Part shown: piece after piece, positions 1-12,500 of the stretch
Position numbering within the stretch: the stretch's first letter is position 1
How the letters are laid out: each line of letters opens with the position of its first letter
NCBI GenBank assembly: GCA_024529925.1
Contig: JAFEUB010000065.1
Location: 1,550,001-1,614,000, forward strand
Direction: 5' to 3'
DNA length: 64,000 bases
Origin: Ophthalmolycus amberensis
Taxonomy: Eukaryota > Chordata > Actinopteri > Perciformes > Zoarcidae
Program-made: the position numbers and the translations under genes
Notes under the pieces: generated by a model
Database searches by the model: none
The model's input: the letters and a program-made list of their open reading frames with translations, nothing else
What the model was told of the DNA's origin: nothing

Positions 1-3000
1 GTCTTTATGCAACGTCTTTACATTTGCGTGTTTAGTGTGAAATAGTTTGTACTTGTGTACCGTAGCTATGTGGTGGAGAATCAGTTGGTTTAACCATGTC
101 TGATATGTTTAATAGATTTAATCTGACACGCCAGTCGGAAGAGGATCGAAAACATCTTTTCCGTCAAGAAAGCCTTCAGTGCCATTCTTTGCTCCTCTTT
201 CAAAGAGGAAATGCTCTACCCTTCTGATATGACTGACGCTATTGCAGCATACAAACTAACCTCTTTGACAGCCACCATTGCTTTGGTCGCCTCCCCGTGT
301 CTCGTCGGACACCCCTGAACTACTGAACTATGCCCGGATAGCTGCCAGTAGCTCCTCGCAGGATGCTGATAGGTCTGGACACAAATGCATTACTTGATGC
401 CTGACAAGATCGATTTTCACGTGAACTTGTGATCCAGCGATTCTCACAGGAAATAGCAAGAATCCAGCTGCTGTCCAAGGTATTAGGAGGCTGGTTAAGC
501 CATAACAGAATGTCACTGTTCAAACAAACACATAATGCCTCGTCTGTCCCAAATAACTCTGCGTATACAGATTTGTTGATGCATGTATTTTCTATAAGTG
601 TTGTCTTTCTAAGCAACAACAGCAAAAAAACTAAATTAGATGATGCTTTATATTTTTCATTATAACAAACAAAGCACATTTAAGTAGTACCGGTAATCAG
701 CAAATCACTAAAATGTTTTAACAGGCTAACAGGTGTCAGTAGGTAACAGTAGGTCAGGCAGACCTATGAATAGCCAGGCAGCAGACTATGTACAGGTGTT
801 TTAGCATTCTAGAGACCAACACATGTATAACCAGGCCGGTTTCATTCCCAGGTTGTCAAATAGCGACGCTTTCTGCCCCTTAATCCTTTCAGTGTTAAGG
901 GTCAGATTTGAAATACATTACCAAACGAAGTGAGATCATCGGAATTACAGTACAAATTCCGAGTGAAGGAAAGAGGAAAGATGTTTTAATGTAGCATAGG
1001 AAGAGCAGTCATGGATGTGGTGATAGACAAATAAAATAAGTTATTCCAACCTTAAGTGGTTTATCTTGTGTCATGCTTTAATTTTATGCACAACACTCTG
1101 TTTAATATGCTCTTTATCTTTTTTATTTTTTTAATTTCATTTTTTAATTTGTGCATGTTTAATGTTAGGTTGAATGTTGTTTTTTGGTGAATATTTGGAC
1201 ATGTCTTATGTGTAGGTCGTTGTATGGCGGCATAGAACCAAACATTACTTTTGGGAGTTGTTACTGATATTCTTTCTCATGCGTATGGGATAAAAAGGGG
1301 GTGGACACTACATTACCTTGCATTGTATGGCAATGTTTTTCTGTTATTTTGTCCACCCCCTGTATATCAACATTCATGGGATGAACTTGTTTACACCATT
1401 TGGGAAAGAAAAAATAGTTTCGCATTTGCATGCATGGGGTATTTTGGCTCTTGGCCCTCGTCCAGTGAAGGTCTTATGTGAGTTAAGCTGTTAGCATTCA
1501 CCTCTTGATACCCTGCAACTGAACATTGTTGTTGCCAAGAACAAATCAATTAACTGGATATCACTTTATCAGAGCTGTACCTGGTATGAAAATGTTTTAA
1601 TCAAATACATGTACAAGTTTTTTGTTATTTTGGTGTATTCGTAGGATCCTGAACAGTGTGTTGATTGGCCTGACTCTTTGGTTGCAGCATAGTACAGTTA
1701 TTTTTCTCAGATTGTTTATATACAAGCTGTTGCATATTCATTCATCATATACTTGCTAAATAGCTGATCTGTAATACAAACTTTATCTACTGGGGTTGAA
1801 AAATGCTTAGATCTTATGACAAAATTGCTTCTATATTTCAGAACTATGAAAAAAAAAAAACTACTTGATGACCAATGATGTCATTTGGTTGTGAGCCATT
1901 AATCCCTTGCTGTGCTGTGGAGGAGGTGGTCTTACATCTATCCTCACTTAATATCAGTGCTGAACCAATGCTTGAATAAAAATTGGCAGCGGAGAAGAAT
2001 AAAAGTGGATAAATGTGTGTTTGTGTGTGCTGGATGTGGTGGAAATTAATCTTTTTAACCCTTGTGAGAAATAAACGTGATGAGAAAACTCTTTTTCTGT
2101 CTTAAAGTATTTATTGAACAGACACTTAGAATAATTGAATGGATGGATCGAGCTCTTTCCCCATGTATGGTTCGGAGGTCTAACCATAAGAAAAGGTTTA
2201 AGTATATATGCACATTATCTCAATTCCCATCTTGTTTTTGTCTCTCTAGTCATTTAATATCTACTTATTTACTAGTTAAACTATTTTATGCAATCCAATA
2301 CAATCTTGCAATAATGCTATTTCATTTTTTGTTGACTGGTGATTTGAATGCTGTTTACTGGGACAAAACCGTAACACTATCTGGAGACCCGCTTCCAGAG
2401 TAGCCTGCAGTTCAGTACCATGGATAGCACCACCACCAAAGTATGCACGCATGAGCTATTAGCCAGGGAGAAGTGGAGCTGGATTATCTATGGGATGTAT
2501 TTTCTGCAGGAAAATTACCTTGAAGTAATTAAGAGTTGACAGTCATGTTTCACAATTTATGTATGTGTACTGCCTCACAAAAAAAAAATGTCGGAACAGC
2601 TTTTTTCTTCTTCTGTCCCTGTCTTTCCCTCTTTTAAAGTGAAATGTTGTTGATTCTTGTTTCATTTTTGCACACACACACACACACTAACACACAAGCT
2701 CATGTCCCTCTATGACAGGGTCTAGTTGAGCGATATCATCTGCCACAGGACAATCTGTCAAATCCAGGACAGAAAGTATGTCGGAGGAGAGCCAGAGAGG
2801 CACGCTGCCAAGAGGAAGAGGGTTAGAGGGCAGACAGGCAGAGAGTCAAGCCAGAGAAAAAGATAAAGTCAAGGTGAAGTTTTTGGGGTGCAGGTATTAT
2901 GATAAAGTGAGAGGTCACATTAGAGATGAAGAAAAAGGCATTTATTCTGTCGAAATTCAGACCACAATCAACAGTGATGTCAATTAGCACTGACATGAGT

Positions 3001-5117
3001 CCACTTTTACTTTTAAACTTCCTTTGCAATCAACACTATATGATGGGTAACTATGCAATTTAACTCAAAGGGTGGATTGACTAAACTACCCTTTGGTTAT
3101 TTTGTATGTCCCTAATATTTCAAATCACATACATAACAACATTAAAGTGTGCCACACTTTTTTTAAACATCTAAGAAGCAATTCAGCATTTTGAACTAGA
3201 TGTCTTGTGCTTTTTCCTCATGGGGTTTATTGATTTAAGCATAAAGTTGGGTCTGTGAAAAACTAAGCCTGGAGATACAATTTATTCTAAGCTGTCTTTT
3301 TTAAGTCTCTATAACTTTAGCTTTGAAATTGATTGTGGTTCAGAACTTATGGTATTATAATGTATTATTCAGGTGATCCTGTGATTCTGTTCTGTACAGT
3401 GTCTGTAGAAACTCTTCTGATATATGTTTATATCTCCCCTGCAAGCTAGCTTGTCTTTGTTTTTATTGTTGAAGGTCTTTAACTGTCAATATCACCCGAA
3501 AATCCATTTTGGAAAGCTAATGGTCTTCATAGATGGTTTGGGACAGCTGGAACATAAAACAATATAGTGTAGCCTATATTCATAGACACAACTATTGTAA
3601 ACTGTTTGTGTCATGATGGAGGCCCACTGGCGTATGGTTGCCAACATCCTCTAGTAACCTCTGAAACCTGCTATCAAACAATCCATCAGTTATATATTCA
3701 TGAAGCACCTTTTACACAGATTCACAGATTTACACAATGCAAATAAGTGCATAAATAATTTTAAAGTCCCAAATAATAATACTGATAATAACAAGAAGGA
3801 GAAGAGCAGTGGAACTGAATATATAACACTTTGATGTCAATAAATATGTTACAGTTTATATTTGAATTCAAGCTGAGGTTCGAATAAACTTTCTTGTACA
3901 GCCACAGTTCTTGACTTTTGGTTGATGTTGAGCAGCTGCTGTTTGGTCTCGACATGACACAGGTCAACTTCATTTACTTCGTGAACCTAAATTTATTAAT
4001 TCTGTGTCCCAGAATGAAAGGATCTAAAACACCTATTCTACACTGTCCAGCACAGCGTTGAAGTGTTCAGCTGTTTCAGCTATTGTCTTGTCTTGGAAAG
4101 TTAAACTTTGAATTGTCTGTGAATCTAACAACCTTCCGATAATGCACATGGGGGGGGGGGGAGGAACTGCACACAACAAGCCAACATGCACACACACACA
4201 CACGTGCTGCTACATTTACAGGCCACCTGACCACACCTATGGTAAATGAGCCAGCAAATAAAATACTGTTCAACGCCCACATGCACAAACACCCTCAAAT
4301 ACATGTTGTCAATGCAAACATTTAAAAGCAAAGACTAACTGCTGCTGTAGTTGCAGACAGAAATGTGAAACCACTCAGGTCAATGTGACAGGAACGAGTC
4401 CCAAAGTAGCAATCGTATGCAGCCCAACACACACAAAGTATGTCACACATGCACATACAAACACACTTACACGTTCCTAAAAGCTTGAAATCCATCCATA
4501 CGTAACATTCGAGACATCTGGAGAGTCATCAGATTTTGAAAAACTATTTCATGGTCTGTTTATTCAAAAATTGAATTGACTCAACATCTTTTGCACACAC
4601 ACACCTAACATGCCCACACATACATGCCCACACATACAATATGTACATCTCTATACATTTATATTCATATTAACTATAAGGAGTATGCTACAATGTCTTT
4701 TGATATTACAGCTTATATATCAAACTATATTTGTGTTAAAACTGTTTAAATTTAGGGTCCTTTGAAACTGCATTTTGGATACGCTCATACAAACACACCC
4801 ACACATTTGCACTTCCAAGTGCACCTATATGGCTAACCACAATCATAACCCTAAACTTAACCTAAATTCCTCCCTTCTAAATAAAGTATTCAACGTAAAA
4901 CAGACTTTGGAGAACCGACCAACATGTCCTCACTTCCAAATAACACTGGTCCTCACAAAAATAGAAATACAATAATAAGGCAGACATTCACTCTCGCACA
5001 CACACCAAAACAAGGTTTCAACCTCTGGACAGCAGTCACAATAAAACAACTTTGGAAGGATGCCTGACAAAGACTGGAGTAGAAGTCATTACAACTTTGT
5101 AACAGAAACTGACACAC

Positions 5118-5121
<4 letters not shown>

Positions 5122-5166
<45 letters not shown>

Positions 5167-5190
5167 CGTGTGCGTGTGCGTGTGTGTGTG
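5122..5190. repeat. (TG)n microsatellite
   Basis: Pure TG for about 40 bp, then TG interrupted by CG steps (TGCGTGCGTG). The open frame across it is an artefact. Confidence 0.95.
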
Positions 5191-6596
5191 GACGGACAGA
5201 GTGAACAGTCAGCGGACTAACTCCATTATCCCCGGTCAGTCTTTAACAAGCTCTGAGACCCTGTGTAACCCAGCAGCTGTCATTTACAGTCATCTAGCAA
5301 ACAAGCACTCAAGCACACACATTACACACCGGAGCACTGTCACTTTAAACACACACAACATTTAACTTTCCGATACACAACCATACAACGTGGTATGAAC
5401 ACACTAACGCACCCTTTCTGCTGACGCTCAGCGACACTCGTTTTTGTCTCGCATACACACAGTAAACACATGCACTTTTGCAGTCATCCAAATTGATGGG
5501 CTCATCAATTTTTTAATCTGCATTGTTCTTAGGACAGCAATTACCGTCCTTCCCCTTGTCACATCGGCCAATAAAAATTGGTCACACAGAGTGGATAGCT
5601 TGTTATTGCAGTAATTACATACAGCAGTTATAATTCTTTTCTCAGCACTCTTCTGCTCTCTGTCAGTTTTCCACTTTTCTCCTCCCCGCCTTCCATTCCT
5701 CTCCATTGTGTCTTTTTTCCTTTCTTCTCACACTGCTTCCCTCTCTTACTTTTAGTTTTTTTTCTGCCATCGTAATATTTCCTATGTCTGCTTATTATAA
5801 GCAACTGTATGCTTGTTTTCCAGGAATCCTGTCGATGGCCGCAATTCTAGGGGTTGTGCTCTCTCTGGGTTTGTGGTTTACTGGGTCTAGCACACCACAG
5901 CTACACAATCTAATCTAATCACAACTAATATAAATTCTCTTTGCTTAAAGGAAATGTACACATTATGAGGGGGAGATTTATTTGTTGTTTATTTATGTTA
6001 AGGGGAGGTATTCTGACTTTTTTAGGGGAGTGCAGAGAAGTTGTACTTTCAAATAGTTGCCAATGAGGTTAGTGGGTACAGTGTGTCCTTTTTCCATATG
6101 CAGAAGACCACAATTCTGCTAAATGTTGTCTTAACCAAAACTAATTTCCTTTCTTTCCTTCCTTTTTTTTGCATCATAACAAAAAGTTTTTTAACAACTG
6201 AAATGTGTCATATAAGGTTTGCCCATATTTTAATTCAACTTTAGCCTTTTGTTATGCCCCCATCACTTCTAATTGAGGCAACTTATTATTCAATCAAAAA
6301 TATTGAAAAAATATTAGACTACACTGTCTTGAATTGTTAATGTTTTTTTCCCTTGCTTAAGGCCGAACGAGTTGTTCCAATCCAGTATTTTGAGTATTAG
6401 CAAGAGGGTGTTGCAGTTCTTCTCTAAGCTAGGGTAATTTTCATACGGTCCCTAAGATTTTAAAATCTTTGTATTTCAGAGCTTTACACTTTAGAAAAAT
6501 AAACTGACAGCTGGAGAAAGATGAGCTCAGTGGAAGGAACCCTGGGCACTGAATGTGATGAGAACTGGACGTGAATGGGATGGAGGAGTCACATTG

Positions 6597-6815
6597 ATTT
6601 TGCACTGAAATGACAACTGACAGCAAGCAGAGAAAGGAACAGTTTTAAAGTTTGACAGCAATGATAAGATTGGCTCAGGGAGATTGTGGCAAAATCCGAT
6701 TGGTTAAACTCAGCTTATCGTACGCTGATGGAGTAGAAAGTAATAATGTGAGAGAGAGAAAAAGAGTGAATGAATGAGAGCAATACGAGTCTTCCTGACT
6801 GAACTTCCGCTGAAC
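6597..6815 (+). repeat. Dispersed repeat, copy A (related to 18205-18426)
   Basis: Shares ATGACAACTGACAGCAA, TTTAAAGTTTGACAGCAA, GATTGG and CTTCCTGACTGAACTTCC in the same order and spacing with the copy near 18.2 kb. Similarity is moderate over about 220 bp. Not a family I can name. Confidence 0.6.
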
Positions 6816-8239
6816 ACCTGCCTGTTGCCTGAATGATTTAGTGAAGGCGCAATTTCAGACAGTTGTTAATGACAATACTCGCACTCAGAGGACATACATG
6901 GGCAACAGTAAATTGACTGTAGCTTTCTCTGTGTGTGTCTTTGATTAGCTGTACCCAATAATCCCCCTTTCAGCATTCTGGCAGAGGTTGTGGTTAACAG
7001 CAGTTATTGGTTGATTAACCTGGACAGCAGGGCGGCAGCATTTCATCTCTGAGCAGCACAAACAGCTGCTGTGGAGATTTAGAGGCTTGCAAATTAATTA
7101 ACAGATGAAAACCACCGAAAAACTGCATTTCTCTTGTGGTGTCCTTGTAATTCGAGAAAGCCATAATATGTAGATTAGGTGGTTTGCAGTCATGCTTAAC
7201 AGTCATCACTTGACAATTGCTGGGATGCTATAAGTCTAAACCGCTGGAGCCACAGTAAAATGCAAATCAAAGGTTCCACACTTGTAACACGTTTTACACC
7301 AGATGAAGGTAAATTGATATGAAACTTCCACCTTAAACACGCAGAAATAATAAAACTATATATAGTAGAGTTACTTCTCAAATACCTCACAGAGGGGATT
7401 TCTTCTAGTTCCCCTTGATGGCGCCTGTTTCCTTGACAGCCAAGTTAACCTGTACTGTTATTGCTGAGATGTTCAGTCTTACTGCTGAGGTGACATTAAA
7501 TTTAAACTTCGTTAAGTGCCCACTTTATCAGAGATGTCGACAGATGGCTGGTGGGTGATTGGATGTTATTGTCAAAGAGAATAGTCAGACCCTTGGATGC
7601 AGTACATGAAGAAAGATTTAGAGCTACTTCAGTGCTGTGGACGGGCTTTATTTTCCCATCTGACTCTGCTCTCGCTTGTCATGTACCAGTGCACTGTGAG
7701 AGATTATTTCCAACAAGATTGGAGTGGTTGTCTCTGATCTGTGGACATCTTCTACCATGGAGCCGTCTTGTTATCGTACCTGCCCAATAAAACTTCAGCA
7801 TTATGGGAATTGGAAGGTAGAGCACTGTCTGCTACCGTGGGGAAAATACTTAGTGGCCAACATTGTTACTCATCTGTTCGACACAATCAAAGAATGCTGG
7901 CTGGCTGTGTTTTATACTGTTTACAATGATGCAGTGTGAATCTAGATTTGTCTCGCACAATTCTCAACAACCTGTAAGTAATGCCGTTTTATTATTTTTT
8001 AGTGATAAATACCTGAATTTTAATTGTAAGTAAAACTAATTAAGACGGTATCTCTTTAACCAGCAACATATTTCTTTATTTGTGCTTGTTAACCTGCTCA
8101 TTCTATAAGAGGGACCATACATGTAAAGAAAGATGAATCCTGGACAAACCTGCTGTGACTCTAAGCACTTTTAACTTGCTGTCGTGACTCACTTTTCCTC
8201 GCCCAGTCATCCTGAGGTTGTCCTTGTGAACCTTCTGTG

Positions 8240-8430
8240 CTATTGCTGGCTCCCTGCCGGCTTCCTGGCTGACATATTGGTAGATGCCTGATGGTGCCTG
8301 GCTGCTAACTGGCTGTTGGTGAGCGGTCTCAATCGTTAACAGCTGCTGGCTGTGTGGCCGGTTACCTGCGGCTGCCAGGCTGTGGGATGAAGACTGGCTG
8401 CTGGTTCACTAATTGGCTTGTTCTCACCTT
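8240..8430. repeat. Degenerate CTGGCTG-rich tandem region
   Basis: Repeated CTGGCTG/CTGGCTGCT motifs with irregular spacing (for example TGCCTGGCTGCTAACTGGCT), consistent with an old, decayed short tandem array. Confidence 0.5.
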
Positions 8431-9395
8431 GAGGGACGGAATGGCTGGGTGAAATGAAATTAGAGGTTGTGATACTGAGAGGCAACCAGACATTTTCCAA
8501 GTCTGAGTGATAGTAAAAACAGAAAAACAGCCCCTTTTCAATACTCATTCGGTAGTCACGAGAGTCGTTTGTCAGTAAAGTTAACGCCAACCACGTTCTT
8601 CTCCTAGCTTTTTCTCCGAACTAAGGGATTTTGATGCCTAAACCTAAACTCCCTGTAGAGACGGAAGTGTATTTTGAAAAGACACTGTGCATGTAACAAG
8701 CATGTATTGACATGCCGTCACTGACACCTGCAAAACTGACACCATGGGGGATGTAGAGAGCATCACAGTTTAGTGCCACTGACCAAACTGTGTTATTTGA
8801 CTCACTGGTGAGAGAATGTGTTGCGTTGAGAGGGATCACTGGTACAGCTTTGCAGTTCAATGCACAACAAGGACATGGGCATCGACAATGAGGAAAACAA
8901 AACAAGATAGAGAAATGTGATAAGGCAGAGAGATGGGACTTGAGCCAGCTCAACCGGTGCCAGCATCCACAGCCGCTAGAGCTGCGCTCGGCTGAATCAC
9001 TGGGAGAGCCGTATAGTCTGCCAGGCTACTAACCTCGTTTTCTGCCAGGTGAAATCACTGTGTGACTAAGGATCAATTCACTCGTCAAGACAGCTAGCAG
9101 TAATATGAAGCATGCAGGGCAAGCAACATCTGGGTTACCAACAGCAGTTTATCCAATGAATTATTTCGAGTCAGAGTTCTCATTGTGCCTGTTTGAAAAC
9201 CCAAAGCTGACTGTCTTTTCTGTCACTGCCAAAAGAACCAGTGAACACTGGTATTCATCTTATACAGTATCAGCAGTATTTTATGTTGTACGTTTGCAAT
9301 TGTGGTTTATTTGCCAAAATTTCGGCGTCATCAAAGCAGTGAGATGAGAACATAGTAAGGTAAATCCGGATTCAAGAACAAGTAAAGTAAATTAA

Positions 9396-9582
9396 GAAAT
9401 GGCTAGTAGATTATAAATTGTCACAGAATAAAACTGAATTTATTTAATTTGCACCAAAATCTAGGCCAAGCTCCTTGTGACCAGTTGCCAGTCCTAGATG
9501 GTCCGATTTTCCATACCAAGCCCTCTGTTAGTTACCTGAGACGTTTGTTCGACATTAGTGTGACAATAAAGACTCAAGCTAA
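9396..9582 (+). mobile_element. L2-like LINE fragment (reverse transcriptase remnant)
   Basis: With frameshifts it translates to blocks such as LSQNKTEFI and FAPKSRPSSL, then a FDISVTIKT block. This is the order seen after the catalytic motif of fish L2-like reverse transcriptases (..LNxxKTE.., then ..LGVxFDxxLxF..). It is short and interrupted by stops, so it is a dead copy. Confidence 0.5.
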
Positions 9583-12500
9583 TTAATGTATTGAGACTTT
9601 TGAGCTATTATGACTACTCATCTGATCTACTCATCTGTTTGTGGTCTGAACACACTCAGAATAAACTAGCAGGGTTGTGCTGGGGTTGAACCTGTGAACA
9701 CACGTTGGCAAACAGTCATTCTAACAGCTCAGAGGGCTGCCTTTGAAGGAGAGAACCACATAATTACAACTCGGTGTGGTTCATTATAGCTATCAGAGTG
9801 TCTGAATATTTTAAGGAGCCCTTTTGCAGGCCTAGTGTGAGTCCTGTTTGCTGAGGCTTCAATTACAACGTGGGTATTTACCAATGCATATTTACAAAAA
9901 AAATAAAATACAATAAAACCAATTATAATTTAAAATATAGATTCATTTGATGCTCATGGGAAAATGTAAACTCATTGATTTGAGTTAATTTGCATGTCAT
10001 TTATATATATTCATTTTTAATGAATGTTTTGATTTGGAGTGATTTTGTTGTTGATGAAACAATGTTGATTTATTGTATGGGTTTGACGGCATAGACAGCT
10101 GTGCTCCTGCATCGATGCTGTCTTTAAGGCCTAGTTTCAATATGTCTTCATGAGGCACTCACAATTATTTGTGTTGTTGAGTTGTTTAAGAAAAAAAAAA
10201 GTAATTCTGGGGATGGTGACACAACAAGCGTTGTTCATGATGGGGCTCACAACAGAAGACTAAAAGTTTAAAAATAATACAAATATGATGGTGTGAGGTT
10301 GTGTATTAGATTGCAGAGAGCACTATGTTAGGAAAGGTATACTTTGAATTTTGAATTGGAAGCTGGATGAAGGTAGACAGAATGGGGCCAATGTGAACAA
10401 ATTGCAGTTAAAGTTGCTGCAACTATTTGGGGCTAGTTGAATGTATGTTTCTAATACTGCAGTTGTATTCATAAGGTAACACTGGAATGAATGAAGGATC
10501 TCATTCAGCAGCTGTGCGCAGACTTACACACCAGCGTGCACACACTGAGTCTCCTGAGCCTGCAGCTCTCTGCCCTGTACTAACTCATGTCCAGTCCCTG
10601 TTTTTGTTCACTGTGTTACACTACAGTTCCCTTTCTCTCCCTCTTCTGCCTCTCAGTTTGACACTCTTGTGTGTCTCTATTGAGTTTTCTGGTTTCATCC
10701 AGCCAGTCTCTTCTGTTCTCGCCCTGTCTTTAGTTTTGTTGTTGTTGTTTTCATCCCTGTATTCCTCTGTCTGCTTTCCTCTCCACTCTCTGAAGCATAT
10801 ATAACAGATGAAGCTCTCTTTTTGTGTGTGTTTTGTGCTTCCGTGCTTGCTTTTTGTTTTGACTTTGTATGTTGCTGGTTGCCATGTCTGCACACTTGTT
10901 GAAAAGATGCAATGACAAAAGTATCTATTTAAAGTTGATCTACCATAGAGTCTAATTACTCACTCACACTATAATTAAGATGGCAGATGGAATGAGGAGT
11001 GTCTCAGGTCTTTGTTAAACAATGCAGAAAGTTTTTGTTCTGGGCTCGAGCTTGATCGCCTCTCATCACTCCGTATTTCCTGTTGCTACTGTCATGTATA
11101 TAAAAACAAGTAAAATGTCATGAAATAATCTTTGAGATTAGAGTATCTATGTCTCATCTATGAGAAGTGTATCCCTGTATTGTTGTTGAATGTTGGTGCA
11201 AAATGGTCCAAGAAAGAGGCAGATATAATTTAATTGTGACGGACTGACACCTGAACCTGACATTTACAGCCGCTGTAGTGGGGAGCAGGAATATATACAG
11301 CTATCAAATCAATCGCAGCATAATCGCAGCATAATGTCATACAGTCTGCATTAGCTTTTCATCTGCAAGGATACACAAATACCACCAATAAACAACTGTG
11401 TTCAAATGTTTTCAGGTGTTCAGGCCTCTTCTCACCCCGCTGTCCTCAGCCCCAACCAGACAATCAGGACATATGCACTTCATAACGTAACCTGTAAGAG
11501 TGCTAGTCACCCGATCGTGATTGTGATCCTAATGCCCTTATTATATAGCATCAGTTCTAATTACCGTCCTGTTTTCTTGTGGGCTTATGAAGCCCTTTTA
11601 AATGATATACTGTTGAAAATGTTTCTAATAGTTTAGCCTTCTACTAACCATAGCCGTCACTACTGCACTGCAGCGGTGTTCTCACGCAGAGGGCTAAACT
11701 ATTGGAGGGATGGAGAGAAAATGATCCCGAGCTACTGCCGTAGCTTCCATAGCCATGAGCTCATGGCTGCAGCTGTGAGCAGAAGGCTCGACTATTCGCA
11801 ACATTTTCTCTCAATCTCTGAAACGCCTCGCCGATATTGTCAGACTCCCTTTTCGATAAGTCTGTCTTCCTTTCGTGGGTCTCTTTGCGGTATAGATAGT
11901 TGTCGCCAGTCCTGAAAGAGCAACTTTTCCTGCAGGATACTCTGCCGTTGAATCAGGCCTCCACTGAAGGCACAGTGCATGGGCATCAATAGTAACACGT
12001 CAAGGGCTAGATTCCCTAAAGCCTATAAACAGAGCAAAGAGGAAGTTCAGAAGTCAGATTTTCTCTCAGACCACTTGACTTTCAAATGCTGATGAGTTAT
12101 CATGGAATGTTTGCCCAATGATGCCAAACATTTTCTGTCTGTCCAAGCTTTAACATTGACTATCATTGCACGTTTATCACTTTCTTAATGACAGTAGAAC
12201 CATCAGGATCATTTTACCTACATTTTTGTTTGAACAGATTCATGAATCTCATTTGAACCTTTTAATTCACGTTTTTAGTGACACGGTTTAGGCTGCATTA
12301 ATATGATCAGTTGCAGTTTCTCTGACTGCATAATAAGTCAAATGAAAACGATTTTCCATTTAGATGAAGGGAATAATCGCAAATGTTTACCCTTTGTTTT
12401 TTGTTTGTTTTTCGTGTCCCTACATGGTGTAAGAACACAAAAGATATAGGGTTAAACACAAGACAGACAAAAACAGTTATCAGATGAGGAGAATGTTTGC

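Larger units (their letters stand above)
1..9395. other. No gene recognised
   Basis: Scattered short frames on both strands, none with splice-consistent neighbours or a family motif. It holds (CA)n near 2671-2688, G12 at 4150-4161, the TG tract at 5122-5190, repeat copy A at 6597-6815 and the CTGGCTG region. A frame at 5706-5918 ends in a hydrophobic stretch after an AG, but nothing supports it as an exon. Confidence 0.6.

Noticed and set aside
5706..5918. Short frame ending in a hydrophobic segment
   Set aside because: Possible membrane helix and a preceding AG, but no donor, no partner exon and no family similarity.
11751..11768. 18-bp perfect palindrome as an operator or element terminus
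   Set aside because: A single isolated palindrome with no second copy or related context; plausible by chance in 64 kb.
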